A stretch of DNA of 64,000 bases from JALZEG01 sp035942255 (GTDB lineage: Bacteria; Actinomycetota; CADDZG01; WHSQ01), in NCBI GenBank assembly GCA_035942255.1, contig DASZDG010000141.1, positions 1 to 64,000 of the forward strand, written 5' to 3'. Shown here piece after piece: positions 25,966 to 34,928 of this stretch. The translations under genes and the position numbers were made by a program. How positions within the stretch are numbered: the stretch's first letter is position 1; the number at the start of each line of letters is the position of its first letter. The notes under the pieces were generated by a model that had not been told where the DNA came from, made no database searches, and worked only from the letters and a program-made list of their open reading frames with translations.

Positions 25966-26037
25966 TGCCCCGTGGGGTAAGTGGCAGCCCGAGGGATTTT
26001 GGTTCCCTAAGTTCTGGTTCGAATCCAGGCGGGGCAG
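25966..26037 (+). tRNA. tRNA-Gln (anticodon UUG)
   Basis: A 72-nt cloverleaf. The acceptor stem TGCCCCG pairs with CGGGGCA, the anticodon stem is AGGGA/TCCCT, and the loop TTTTGGT gives anticodon TTG at 25999-26001. The T arm carries TTCGAAT. The discriminator is G and CCA is not encoded. A tRNA-Gln between ispE and glmU is common in actinobacteria. Confidence 0.95.
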
Positions 26038-26070
26038 CGGTTCTTCCCGAACGACCCGAAAGGGGGAGTA

Positions 26071-27450
26071 ATCGACGTCAGCGCGATCGTCCTCGCGGGC
26101 GGACATGGCAAGCGCTTGAAGTCGCGCCTTCCGAAGGTGTTGCATCCCGCCGCCGGGCGGCCCTTGCTCGGTCATGTCCTCGCGGCGCTCGCGTCAGTCC
26201 CGCTCTCGCGCCGGATCGTCGTCCTGTCGGCTCAACGGGACGAGATCGTCGCCGGTCTGGACGCCTCCGGGTTCTCGAGCGGGATCGAGATCGTCGTCCA
26301 GGCGGCGCCGCACGGGACGGGAGACGCGGTTCGCACGGCTCTCGAAGACGCGGAGATCGATGGGACGGTGCTCGTCGCGCCCGGTGACTCTCCTTTGCTG
26401 ACGAGCGACACGCTGAATGCTTTGCTGGAGAGGCACCGGATGTCGCAAGCCGCCGCCACCGTGCTGACGTCGACCGTGCCCGACCCCGTCGGCTACGGCC
26501 GTGTGATCCGCCGCGACGACGGGACGATCGACAGGATCGTCGAGGACCGCGACGCTACGCCCGAAGAGCGCGCGGTGTCCGAGGTCAACGGCGGCGTCTA
26601 CGCGTTCGAAGCGGACGTCTTGCGGCGGATGCTGGGATCCATAGGCCGGGACAATGCGCAGGGGGAATACTACCTGGGCGACGTTCTACCGCTCATGACG
26701 GCCGAGGGCCTGACCGTTGGTGCATTCGAAACCATCGCCGACGAAGTCGCCGGCGTGAACTCGCGCAGCCAGCTGGCGCACGCGATATCGCTCCTGCGAA
26801 CCCGCGCGGCGCTGCGCTGGATGTCGGAGGGCGTAACGATCGTCGACCCGGCCACGACCTACATCGACGCGACCGTCGAGCTGTCGCCCGACGCGACGAT
26901 CCACCCGTTCACGTTCCTCGAGGGGACAACGGTCGTGGGGGCGAGGGCCGAGGTCGGTCCTCAGACGCGCCTCGTCGACTCGACCGTCGCGGAGGGGGCG
27001 ACCGTGACGTTCTCGGTCGTGCGCGGCTCCGTCGTGGGGCCGGAAGCGTCCGTGGGGCCGTTCGCGTCGCTCCGGCCGGGGACAACGCTCGAGCGCGGCG
27101 CCCGCGCCGGCACGTTCGTCGAGACGAAGAACACGACGATCGGCGAGGGGAGCAAGGCCAACCACCTCGCGTACCTCGGCGACGCCGAGATCGGCCGGGG
27201 CGCGAACGTGGGGGCCGGGACGATCACGTGTAACTGGGACGGGCGGGAGAAGCACAAGACCGTGATCGAGGACGAGGCCTACATCGGCTCCGACACGATG
27301 CTGGTGGCCCCCGCGCGGATCGGCAAGCGGGCCGCCACCGGCGCCGGGTCGGTGGTCCGGGGCGACGTCCCCGACGGAGCGCTGGCGGTGGGGGCCCCGG
27401 CGCGGATCATCGAGGGCAAGGGCAACAAGATGGAGCCCAAGGCCGACTGA
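26071..27450 (+). CDS. glmU: Bifunctional UDP-GlcNAc pyrophosphorylase/GlcN-1-P acetyltransferase
   Basis: A ~459-residue enzyme making UDP-GlcNAc for peptidoglycan. The N-terminal nucleotidyltransferase has AIVLAGGHGKRLKSRLPKVL and NGGVYAFEADVL. The C-terminal left-handed beta-helix shows SKANHLAYLGDAEIG and VGAGTITCNWDGREKHKT with the acetyltransferase His/Asn region. The nucleotide-binding LAGGHG motif lies upstream of the first in-frame ATG (26116), and no ATG, GTG or TTG exists in frame after the tRNA. The best start is ATC at 26071, 4 nt after AGGGGG, giving IDVSAIVLAGG. Start choice is the only uncertainty. Confidence 0.93.
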   Translation: MDVSAIVLAGGHGKRLKSRLPKVLHPAAGRPLLGHVLAALASVPLSRRIVVLSAQRDEIVAGLDASGFSSGIEIVVQAAPHGTGDAVRTALEDAEIDGTVLVAPGDSPLLTSDTLNALLERHRMSQAAATVLTSTVPDPVGYGRVIRRDDGTIDRIVEDRDATPEERAVSEVNGGVYAFEADVLRRMLGSIGRDNAQGEYYLGDVLPLMTAEGLTVGAFETIADEVAGVNSRSQLAHAISLLRTRAALRWMSEGVTIVDPATTYIDATVELSPDATIHPFTFLEGTTVVGARAEVGPQTRLVDSTVAEGATVTFSVVRGSVVGPEASVGPFASLRPGTTLERGARAGTFVETKNTTIGEGSKANHLAYLGDAEIGRGANVGAGTITCNWDGREKHKTVIEDEAYIGSDTMLVAPARIGKRAATGAGSVVRGDVPDGALAVGAPARIIEGKGNKMEPKAD

Positions 27451-27577
27451 GCCCGGCGGTGTCGCAGAACCGGCGGGTCCCGTCTTGCGACGCGCCCGAG
27501 TGGGAAGCATGAGCGGCGATCATCATTGACCTGCGGCCCCCCTTGTTGTTTCTGTGACAGATGAGTCCAGGGTGATA

Positions 27578-27607
27578 TTCACTTCTTTGACTGGAGCGCC
27601 GTATAGT
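27578..27607 (+). promoter_or_regulatory. Candidate promoter for the gene at 27845
   Basis: TTCACT at 27578-27583 and TATAGT at 27602-27607, 18-bp spacer. The -10 element matches the sigma-70 type consensus at five of six positions and the -35 at four of six. Transcription from here would leave a leader of about 230 nt. Confidence 0.35.
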
Positions 27608-27789
27608 CAGTTGAGCAACCGAGCAAGTGAAGTCTGGTTGACAAAGTGGTGAACGAGCAGGAGCACGGCGATGACTGCAGCGACCCTCCACAAGATTTTT
27701 CGTTTTCTCTCGACAGCCGGTCTGTCGCGACTGGAGGAGGACGCTCGGCGCCGGTCGAACGGCGACGGGACACCGATTACTTCCGACAC
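27607..27789 (-). CDS. Possible small single-pass membrane protein
   Basis: A 60-residue reading from GTG 27789. The first 30 residues are polar and basic (DRRRASSSSRDRPAVERKRK), followed by one hydrophobic helix (ILWRVAAVIAVLLLVHHFV) and a short tail. The positive-inside pattern is convincing for a membrane peptide, but the Shine-Dalgarno (CGGAAG) is weak and no homologue is recognised. It may be spurious. Confidence 0.3.
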   Translation of the reverse strand: MSEVIGVPSPFDRRRASSSSRDRPAVERKRKILWRVAAVIAVLLLVHHFVNQTSLARLLN

Positions 27790-27844
27790 TTCCGGGGTTC
27801 AGAGCTCGGTCGTTCGGACCCCGTCAGCTTAGGAGGACCTCGCT

Positions 27845-28180
27845 CTGCCTGCGCTCAGCACCTGGGAGCTGTATTGGCTCGGGGTGGCAGGTGCGTTCAT
27901 CGCGGCGATCCTCGTCTATGTAGTACCTCCTCTTGCCGTCGCACAGCGTTCCGGAAACCTCCGCGGCTGGAGCTGGACGAAGGCGTGGCTCACGCTGGCA
28001 CTCGTCGTCGTCTACTCGCTGATCGGCGGAGCAGGACCGTTCATCCTTGCCGGCGGGGAAGCTGACACGGCGGGCAAGGCGCTAATGGCTGGGTTGCAGG
28101 CGCAGGCTCTACTCAAGGCCATCGTCGCTGCAGGCGAAGAAGCGACAGCTCCGGTGCCACAGGATCAGCCGGCCGTTTGA
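27845..28180 (+). CDS. Small two-helix membrane protein with apparent CTG start
   Basis: About 111 residues. A strong AGGAGGA at 27831-27837 is placed 7 nt before CTG 27845, which opens the frame PALSTWELYWLGVAGAFIAA; the first canonical start (GTG 27884) would remove half of helix 1. Membrane helices lie near residues 12-32 and 46-66, followed by a hydrophilic, Ala-rich tail ending PVPQDQPAV. Function unknown. It is separated from rplY by ~110 bp. Confidence 0.55.
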   Translation: MPALSTWELYWLGVAGAFIAAILVYVVPPLAVAQRSGNLRGWSWTKAWLTLALVVVYSLIGGAGPFILAGGEADTAGKALMAGLQAQALLKAIVAAGEEATAPVPQDQPAV

Positions 28181-28294
28181 GCCGCGGCCCCCCAGCGGCC
28201 ATAATGGCTCCTTCGCCCCGGCCTCACGGCGGGCGACCCCCGAAGGCAGCGGCTTTCGGCGCGGGGAGGAATGAACTAGCGATGGAGGCTCTCG

Positions 28295-28978
28295 ATGGCT
28301 GAGGTCAGGCTCAAGGCGGACAAGCGCCCGGACTCCGGGAAGGGCTCGGCCCGGCGCACCCGTGCCGCCGGCCGCGTGCCCGGCGTCGTGTACGGCCGGG
28401 GCATGGACCCCGTCGCGATCTCCGTCGACCGGCGCGAGTTCGTCACCGCGCTCCTCTCCGACTCCGGGATGAACACGCTGCTCGACCTCGAGATCGACGG
28501 CGACACGACGCTGGCCCTGACCAAGGAGCTCCAGCGCGACCCCGTGCGCGGGACGCTGCTCCACGCCGACTTCGTCAAGGTCGACCGCACGGTCGAGGTC
28601 GAGGTCGAGGTGCCGGTCCACGTCGTCGGGGAGGCCCCCGGGGCCAAGGAGGGCGGCGTCCTCGAGCACCCGCTGTTCACCGTCCACGTCCGGTCGCTTC
28701 CGGGCGACGTGCCCGAGGTCATCGAGGCCGACGTATCCCGGCTGAACATGGGCGACATCCTGCGCGTGGCCGACCTCGCAGAGGGCCGCGCGTTCACTAT
28801 CCTCGACGACCCCGAGACCGTCGTCGCGAGCATCGTCGCCCCCATCTCCGAGGAGGCGCTCGAGGCGCTCGAGGCCGACGCCGGCGTCGGGGACGCGGAC
28901 GCACGCCTCGCGGCGGAGGGAGCGACCGGCGACGAGATCGAGGAGGGCGACGCCGGCGGAGCAGCGGCCGCCGAGTAG
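28295..28978 (+). CDS. rplY: 50S ribosomal protein L25/general stress protein Ctc
   Basis: A 227-residue long-form L25. The N-terminal 5S rRNA-binding domain (LKADKRPDSGKGSARRTR, GRVPGVVYG, LQRDPVRGTLLHADF) is followed by the TL5/CTC beta domain (VEVPVHVVGEAPGAKEGGVLE, LPGDVPEVIEADVS) and an acidic Ala-rich tail. The ATG has GGAGG six bases upstream. The stop abuts the pth start without a gap. Confidence 0.95.
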   Translation: MAEVRLKADKRPDSGKGSARRTRAAGRVPGVVYGRGMDPVAISVDRREFVTALLSDSGMNTLLDLEIDGDTTLALTKELQRDPVRGTLLHADFVKVDRTVEVEVEVPVHVVGEAPGAKEGGVLEHPLFTVHVRSLPGDVPEVIEADVSRLNMGDILRVADLAEGRAFTILDDPETVVASIVAPISEEALEALEADAGVGDADARLAAEGATGDEIEEGDAGGAAAAE

Positions 28979-29596
28979 TTGCCGCTCTTCCGCCGCCACT
29001 CTCAGGACGCGGGCCGCGAAGAGCGTTACCTGGTCGTAGGGCTCGGCAACCCCGGCGAGCGGTACGCGCAGACGCGCCACAACGCGGGCGCCCTGACGGT
29101 CGACGTCCTGCTCGAGCGCATCGGGGGGTCGCTGAAGAGCCACAAGAGCGGCTGCCTCGTCGCGGAGGGATCGCTGGCGGGCGAACGCGTGGTGCTCGCC
29201 CGTCCGACCTCGTACATGAACGAGTCCGGGCGACCGGTCGGGGGCCTCGTGCGCTGGTACAAGCAGCCCCCCGAGAACCTCGTCGTGGTCCACGACGAGC
29301 TCGACATCCCGTTCGGCGAGGTGCGCGTGAAATCGGGCGGGGGGACCGCCGGGCACAACGGCCTCGGCTCGATCGTGAACCACCTCGGCACGAAGGACTT
29401 CACGAGGGTCCGCGTCGGCATCGGCCGTCCGCCCGGCGCCAAGGGCGCGGTGGGGCACGTCCTCGACGGCTTCTCCGCGGCGGAGCGCAAGGAGCTCCCG
29501 TTCGTGCTCGGCGCCGCCGCCGACGCGGTCGAGGCGATCGTCGCGCACGGCGTCGAACGGGCGATGAACGAGTTCAATACACGGCCGAAACCCTGA
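28979..29596 (+). CDS. pth: Peptidyl-tRNA hydrolase
   Basis: A 205-residue enzyme that frees tRNA from stalled peptidyl-tRNA. TTG start directly after the rplY stop, giving a short basic lead (PLFRRHSQ...) before the core. Motifs: LVVGLGNPGERYAQTRHNAG with the catalytic His, RPTSYMNESGRPV, VVHDELDIPFG and GTAGHNGLGSIVNHLGT. mfd begins 15 bp later. Confidence 0.96.
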   Translation: MPLFRRHSQDAGREERYLVVGLGNPGERYAQTRHNAGALTVDVLLERIGGSLKSHKSGCLVAEGSLAGERVVLARPTSYMNESGRPVGGLVRWYKQPPENLVVVHDELDIPFGEVRVKSGGGTAGHNGLGSIVNHLGTKDFTRVRVGIGRPPGAKGAVGHVLDGFSAAERKELPFVLGAAADAVEAIVAHGVERAMNEFNTRPKP

Positions 29597-29611
29597 GAAA
29601 CTAGGAAGCCC

Positions 29612-32600
29612 GTGGCTTCTCTCGCACCCCTTCTCGACTTCCTCCCCGACGAGCGCGTCCAGGCGCTCCTCAACGCGCGCGGCGCGATCACGGTCCCCGA
29701 CCCCGCTCGGCCGTTCGTCCTCGCGTCGCTCGTGCGGCACCTCGACGCGCCGGTGCTCGCGGTCGCCGCCCGCGGCGAGGAGGCCGAGGGGCTGGCGCGC
29801 GACGTCCACGCGTTCCTCGGCCGCGACGGCGCGGAGGTCTTCCCGGGGTGGGAGGTGCTGCCGGGCGAGCCGATGGCGCCGTCGACCGACACGATGGGCC
29901 GGCGGCTGCACGCGCTGGCGCGGCTCCAGGCGGGACATCGCTTCGTCGTCGTCACGACCGCGCAGGGCGTGACGCAACTGGTCGCGCCGCCGGAGGACCT
30001 CGAGCTCGTCGAGCTGCGGCCGGGAACCGTCGTCGACCTGGGCGAGCTCTCGGGGCGGCTCGTCGACATGGGCTACGAGCGCAACTACATAGTCGAGCGC
30101 CGCGGCGAGTTCGCGATCCGGGGCGGGATCCTCGACGTGTTCCCGCCCTCGTCCGACCGCCCCGTGCGCGCCGAGCTGTGGGGCGACGAGGTTTCGTCGC
30201 TCCGCCAGTTCGCGCTGGCGTCCCAGCGGTCGCGCGACGAGATCGACTCGGTCTCGATCTCACCCTGCGTCGAGCGCGGCCCCCAGGGCGACGGCGTGAC
30301 GCTCGCGAGCCTGCTGCCCGGCGACGCGCCGGCGGTCGTCCTCGAGCCGAAGCGCGTGACCGACCGCGCCGCGGAGGTCGTCGACCAGGTGACGGAGTGG
30401 GCCGAGCTGTCCGGCGTGAAGGAGAAGCACTACGTCCCGCTGGACGAGGCGCTGGCGCCGGCACGGGCCGTGACGATGATGACGAGCTTCGCGGAGCCCG
30501 GGGCCGAGTCGCTTGCCGCCGACACGTGGACGGCGGCGGCGGGACGCCCGGAGGTCCTCGTGGACGCGTTGAAGGCCCACGTGAAGCAGGGGTTCCGCGC
30601 CGTGATCGCGGCGTCGCTGGAGGAGACCGCGCAGCGCCTGGCCGGGAACCTCTCGTCGCACGCGCTCCCCGGCGAGGTCGTCGCCGAGGCGCCGGGACCG
30701 GACGCACCCGCAGGCGCGTACGTGGTGACGGCCGAGCTCGCTCGGGGGTTCGTGCTCCCGTCGGCGCGGCTCGCCCTCGTCGCGGAGTCGGACCTCACCG
30801 GCCGCCGCTCGACCGCCGCCCGCCGCCGCATCCAGTCGCGGCGCCGCCAGCTGTCGGGGCCTCTGGACCTCGCCGAAGGCGACCTCGTCGTGCACGAGGT
30901 CCACGGCATCGGCCGCTACACCGGGATGGTCGAGCGCGAGCTGCTCGGCGTGCACCGCGAGTACCTCGTGATCCAGTACCTGAAGGACGACAAGCTCTAC
31001 GTCCCGAGCGACCAGGTCGACCTCGTGTCGAAGTACGTTGGGGGCGACGCCCCCAAGATGTCGCGGCTCGGCTCGTCGGAGTGGTCGAAGGCGAAGTCGC
31101 GGGTGCGCCGCCGCGCCCGCGAGATCGCGCAGGAGCTCGTGCAGCTGTACGCGTCGCGGCTGCGCGCGAAGGGCCACGCGTACGGCCCCGACACGCCGTG
31201 GCAGCGCGAGCTCGAGGAGGCGTTCCCGTACGAGGAGACGCCCGACCAGCTGCGCGCCGTCGACGAGGTCAAGGACGACATGGAGCGGCCGGTCCCGATG
31301 GACCGGCTCGTGTGCGGCGACGTCGGTTACGGCAAGACCGAGATCGCCGTGCGCGCCGCGTTCAAGGCCGTCGCCGCCGGCAAGCAGGTCGCGGTGCTCG
31401 TACCCACGACGATCCTGGCCCAGCAACACCACTCGACGTTCGTCGAGCGCTTCCGCTCGTTCCCCGTCCGCGTCGAGATGCTGTCGCGCTTCCTTTCGGG
31501 GGCCGAGACGAAGAAGGTGATCGCCGACCTCGCCGAGGGGAAGGTCGACGTCGTCGTCGGGACGCACAAGCTCCTGCAGCCGGACGTGAAGTTCCACGAC
31601 CTCGGGCTCGTGATCGTCGACGAGGAGCAGCGCTTCGGCGTCGACCAGAAGGAGAAGCTGAAGAAGCTGCGGGCGAGCGTCGACGTCCTCACGCTGACGG
31701 CCACGCCGATCCCGCGCACGCTCGAGATGGCGATGTCGGGGATCCGCGACGTGTCGATCGTGGACACGCCGCCGGAGGACCGGCACCCGGTGATGACCTA
31801 CGTCGGCGAGTACGACGAGCCGATGATCGGCTCGGCGATCCGCCGCGAGCTGCTCCGCGACGGCCAGGTCTTCTACGTGCACCACCGCGTCGACACGATC
31901 GCGCACGCGGCGCAGAGGATCCAGGAGCTCGTGCCGGATGCGCGTGTCGGCATGGCGCACGGGCAGATGGACGAGCGGACGCTCGAGCAGGCGATGCTCG
32001 ACTTCGGCGACGCGAAGACGAACGTGCTCGTGTGCACGACGATCATCGAGTCGGGGCTCGACATCCCGACGTGCAACACGTTGATCGTCGAGCGCGCCGA
32101 CCTGCTCGGGCTCTCGCAGATGTACCAGCTGCGCGGCCGCGTCGGCCGGGCACACGAGCGCGCCTACGCGTACCTGTTCTGGCCCCCGGACCGCTCGATC
32201 ACCGAAGGCGCGCACGAGCGCCTCAAGACGATCTCCGAGCACACCGGGCTCGGCTCCGGCTTCCGGATCGCGATGCGCGACCTGGAGATCAGGGGGGCCG
32301 GGAACATGCTGGGGGCCGAGCAGCATGGCCACATCGCGGAGATCGGCTTCGATCTCTACGTGAAGCTCATGTCGGCCGCGGTCGACGAGGCGAAGGGCCT
32401 GCCGTGGCACGAGGACGGCGAGGTGCGCATCGACCTGCCGCTGAACGCGTTCATCCCCAAGAGCTACATCGCCGACGAGAACCTGCGCCTCGAGGCCTAC
32501 CGCCGGATCGCGTCCGCGACTGGGGCCGACGAGCTCGAGGAGGCGAAGGGCGAGCTGCTCGACCGCTACGGCGCGCCGCTGCCGGAGCCGGTCGAGGCGC

Positions 32601-32854
32601 TGTTCGAGGTCGCCGCGCTACGCCGCCTGATGACGAACGCGGGCATCACCGAGGCCGCGACCGTCGCCAAGATGCTGCGGATAAAGCCGATCGAGCTCGA
32701 GGACTCGCGGCAGCTCCGGTTGCAGAGGCTCCTGCCCGACGCGGAATGGCGTCCGGCGACGCAGACACTGCTGATACCGACGCGTTCGGTCCCGTCGACC
32801 GGCGTCGTCGCGTGGGTGACCGATCTGCTCCAGCAGTTAACCTCGGCCGCATGA
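29612..32854 (+). CDS. mfd: Transcription-repair coupling factor Mfd
   Basis: A 1080-residue superfamily 2 translocase that removes stalled RNA polymerase and recruits UvrA. N-terminal UvrB-like part (FPGWEVLPGEPMAPS), CarD-like polymerase-interacting domain (DLVVHEVHGIGRYTGM, residues ~424-440), then the helicase core: Walker A CGDVGYGKTEIA, Walker B region VDEEQRFGV, TATPIPRTLEMAMSG and RGRVGRAHERAYAY. The C-terminal TRCF domain begins around LPLNAFIPKSYI. An in-frame TTA codon lies at 32837-32839. The stop overlaps the next start (ATGA). Confidence 0.97.
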   Translation: MASLAPLLDFLPDERVQALLNARGAITVPDPARPFVLASLVRHLDAPVLAVAARGEEAEGLARDVHAFLGRDGAEVFPGWEVLPGEPMAPSTDTMGRRLHALARLQAGHRFVVVTTAQGVTQLVAPPEDLELVELRPGTVVDLGELSGRLVDMGYERNYIVERRGEFAIRGGILDVFPPSSDRPVRAELWGDEVSSLRQFALASQRSRDEIDSVSISPCVERGPQGDGVTLASLLPGDAPAVVLEPKRVTDRAAEVVDQVTEWAELSGVKEKHYVPLDEALAPARAVTMMTSFAEPGAESLAADTWTAAAGRPEVLVDALKAHVKQGFRAVIAASLEETAQRLAGNLSSHALPGEVVAEAPGPDAPAGAYVVTAELARGFVLPSARLALVAESDLTGRRSTAARRRIQSRRRQLSGPLDLAEGDLVVHEVHGIGRYTGMVERELLGVHREYLVIQYLKDDKLYVPSDQVDLVSKYVGGDAPKMSRLGSSEWSKAKSRVRRRAREIAQELVQLYASRLRAKGHAYGPDTPWQRELEEAFPYEETPDQLRAVDEVKDDMERPVPMDRLVCGDVGYGKTEIAVRAAFKAVAAGKQVAVLVPTTILAQQHHSTFVERFRSFPVRVEMLSRFLSGAETKKVIADLAEGKVDVVVGTHKLLQPDVKFHDLGLVIVDEEQRFGVDQKEKLKKLRASVDVLTLTATPIPRTLEMAMSGIRDVSIVDTPPEDRHPVMTYVGEYDEPMIGSAIRRELLRDGQVFYVHHRVDTIAHAAQRIQELVPDARVGMAHGQMDERTLEQAMLDFGDAKTNVLVCTTIIESGLDIPTCNTLIVERADLLGLSQMYQLRGRVGRAHERAYAYLFWPPDRSITEGAHERLKTISEHTGLGSGFRIAMRDLEIRGAGNMLGAEQHGHIAEIGFDLYVKLMSAAVDEAKGLPWHEDGEVRIDLPLNAFIPKSYIADENLRLEAYRRIASATGADELEEAKGELLDRYGAPLPEPVEALFEVAALRRLMTNAGITEAATVAKMLRIKPIELEDSRQLRLQRLLPDAEWRPATQTLLIPTRSVPSTGVVAWVTDLLQQLTSAA

Positions 32855-33909
32855 GAAAGGCCCTTCTGGCCGCGGCGGTGCTGCTCGCGGCCCCCGCGTG
32901 CGGCAACCTCCTCGACCCCGCGGCCGCCGTCGTCTACGGCGAGAAGATCCCGATGGACGAGATCCAGGCGGCGGTCGACGACTACGTCGGGACCCGGCAC
33001 TACAAGCAGCTCGCAGCCCAGGGCGACGCCGGCGGCATCAAGCGCCAGTACGAGCAGGGGCGCCTCTCCTTCCTGATCAAGCGCGCCGTCCTCGCCCCGG
33101 TCGCGGAGGAGCGCGGGATAGAGGTCACCGACGCCGACGTGCAGGAGCAGATCGACACGATCATCGAGACCGAGTTCGAGAACCTCGACGCGTTCGAGGA
33201 GGAGCTGAAGGAGCAAGGGCTGACGCGCGCCGAGCTCGAGGAGATCGTGCACGTCCGCCTGATCGAGGAGGAGCTGGAGGCCGAGGTCATCGCCGAGGCG
33301 CGGCCCTCGGAGGAGGACCTGCGCGCGTTCTACGAGGGGAACCTCGCGGAGTTCGAGCTGACGCGCTCGCAACACATCCTCGTCGAGAAGAAGGGCCTCG
33401 CCGAGAGGCTCGCGCAGCGTCTGAAGGTCGCTCCCGAGGCGAAGGTCGGCAAGCTCTTCGCCGAGCTCGCGCGGAAGCACTCGGTCGATCCCTCGGCGGC
33501 CGACAACGGCGGCGACCTCGGATTCCAGCCGCGCGGTTCCTTCGTCGAACCGTTCGAGAACGCCGCGAACGCGCTTCAGCCCGGCGAGATCTCCGATCCG
33601 GTGGAGACGGAGTTCGGCTGGCACGTCATACGCGTCGTCGCGCGCCGGACCGCGACGTTCGAGCAGGCGCTTCCCCAGATCGAGCCACAGCTCGCCGGCG
33701 AGGCCCAGACCGAGGCGTGGCAGGACTTCCTGCGCGACCTGTACGAGGAGGCCGAGGTCGAGGTGAACCCGCGCTACGGCGTGTGGGACGAGACGCTCGG
33801 CCAGGTCGTCGACGTGGACGCGGACGACATCCCCGCGGGCGAGGCACCGGCGCCGGATCCCTCGCCGAGCCTCCCTGAGTTCCCGGCGCCGCAGCCGTCG
33901 CCCGGTTAA
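32851..33909 (+). CDS. SurA/PrsA-like parvulin-type PPIase lipoprotein
   Basis: A 352-residue lipoprotein with lipobox LAAPAC. Residues ~25-160 form the helical chaperone part, with an N-terminal VVYGEKIPMDEIQ beta hairpin as in SurA. The rotamase domain starts at RSQHILVEKKG (residue ~170) and continues FAELARKHSVDPSAADNGGDLGF, ALQPGEISDPVETEFGWHVI. A long acidic stretch and a Pro-rich tail end the protein. It should fold secreted proteins at the outer membrane face. Translation is coupled to mfd. Confidence 0.92.
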   Translation: MRKALLAAAVLLAAPACGNLLDPAAAVVYGEKIPMDEIQAAVDDYVGTRHYKQLAAQGDAGGIKRQYEQGRLSFLIKRAVLAPVAEERGIEVTDADVQEQIDTIIETEFENLDAFEEELKEQGLTRAELEEIVHVRLIEEELEAEVIAEARPSEEDLRAFYEGNLAEFELTRSQHILVEKKGLAERLAQRLKVAPEAKVGKLFAELARKHSVDPSAADNGGDLGFQPRGSFVEPFENAANALQPGEISDPVETEFGWHVIRVVARRTATFEQALPQIEPQLAGEAQTEAWQDFLRDLYEEAEVEVNPRYGVWDETLGQVVDVDADDIPAGEAPAPDPSPSLPEFPAPQPSPG

Positions 33910-33916
33910 GCGGCCG

Positions 33917-34885
33917 GTGAGAGACGCGCTCGTCGTCGTGCCGCTGGCTTCCGGCGACTGGGAGCGGCTGACGCTGCACGAGTGGGACCTGCTCCGCGCG
34001 TCGGAGCGTGTGCTGTTCGAGGACCCGGAGCATCCGCTGCTCGCGCGGCTGCACGACGCGGGGGTCGCCGCCGGTCCCTTCGACGACGAGCCGGACGCGG
34101 CGCAGGCGTCGTGGGCCCTCGTCGCGGACCCGGGCTCTCCGCGCGTGCGCGAGCTCGCCGAGGCCGGGGCGACGGTGACCTCGGGCGCGTCTCCGGCCCC
34201 CGACGCGCTCACCGCGGCACAGGGCGCGCCGGTCGGGCGCCGCGCAAGCGCGGCCTTCGGGTCGCTCGCGCTCGTGATGGCGCGGCTGCGGGGCCCGGGC
34301 GGCTGTCCCTGGGACGCCGAGCAGACGCACGAGTCGCTGCGCGTGCACCTGCTCGAGGAGGCGCACGAGGTGCTCGAGGCGATCGACGCGGGGACGTTCG
34401 GGGCCGAGCTCGAGGAGGAGCTCGGCGACCTGCTCCTCCAGGTGGTGTTCCACGCGCAGCTGGCCGCGGACGACGGCCGCTTCGACGTCGCGGGCGTCGC
34501 CGAGCGCATCGTGGCGAAGCTCCTCCATCGCCACCCGCACGTCTTCGGCGATGTGGAGGTGAGCGGTGCGGCCGACGTCGTCGCGAACTGGGAGGCGATC
34601 AAGGCGAACGAGAAGAAGGAGCGCAAGGGCCCCTTCGACGGGATCCCGCCCTCGCTGCCGGGCCTCCTCGCCGCGTACAAGACCCAGAAGCGCGCGGCCG
34701 CGCTGGGCTTCCGGCCCGACGCGGAGACCGCGCGGCAAAGGGTCGCCGACGCGCTCGCCGCGCCGGCCGATCCGGAGTCCCTGGGTGAGGCCCTGTTCTG
34801 GCTCGTCGCGGTCGCTCGATCGGCGGGGGTCGACCCGGAAGGCGCCCTGGCGAAAGCCACGCTGAAGTTCCGCCAGTCCCTGTAG
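33917..34885 (+). CDS. mazG: MazG nucleoside triphosphate pyrophosphohydrolase with degenerate N-domain
   Basis: A 322-residue protein from GTG 33917. The C-terminal MazG domain (residues ~115-320) has LMARLRGPGGCPWDAEQTHESLR, LLEEAHEVLEAID and EEELGDLLLQVVFHAQLA with the EExxE/ExxD metal ligands, and FRPDAETARQRV. The first ~110 residues (WERLTLHEWDLLRASERVL) look like a shortened tetrapyrrole-methylase domain as in Bacillus YabN, without the SAM-binding glycine motifs. It hydrolyses non-canonical NTPs to keep the pool clean. Confidence 0.93.
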   Translation: MRDALVVVPLASGDWERLTLHEWDLLRASERVLFEDPEHPLLARLHDAGVAAGPFDDEPDAAQASWALVADPGSPRVRELAEAGATVTSGASPAPDALTAAQGAPVGRRASAAFGSLALVMARLRGPGGCPWDAEQTHESLRVHLLEEAHEVLEAIDAGTFGAELEEELGDLLLQVVFHAQLAADDGRFDVAGVAERIVAKLLHRHPHVFGDVEVSGAADVVANWEAIKANEKKERKGPFDGIPPSLPGLLAAYKTQKRAAALGFRPDAETARQRVADALAAPADPESLGEALFWLVAVARSAGVDPEGALAKATLKFRQSL

Positions 34886-34928
34886 CTCCTGCGCTAAGTT
34901 GTTACGGCTGTGAAAGGAGTCAATCACT

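Larger units (their letters stand above)
27451..27844. other. Low-G+C gap between glmU and a small membrane gene
   Basis: About 390 bp with markedly lower G+C than its neighbours and no convincing plus-strand gene. It holds a promoter-like pair at 27578-27607 and a possible small minus-strand ORF (27607-27789). A long 5' leader for the gene at 27845 is possible. I see no known riboswitch. Confidence 0.5.

Noticed and set aside
28261..28300. Mini-ORF ATG-AAC-TAG and a second short frame before rplY
   Set aside because: GGGGAGGA is directly adjacent to the first ATG, too close to work, and rplY has its own GGAGG six bases before its start, so no leader peptide is needed.
30260..32410. Long minus-strand frame (716 codons) opposite mfd
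   Set aside because: It is rich in Arg/His/Leu/Val without domains and follows the codon shadow of mfd, which is a clear, full-length gene.
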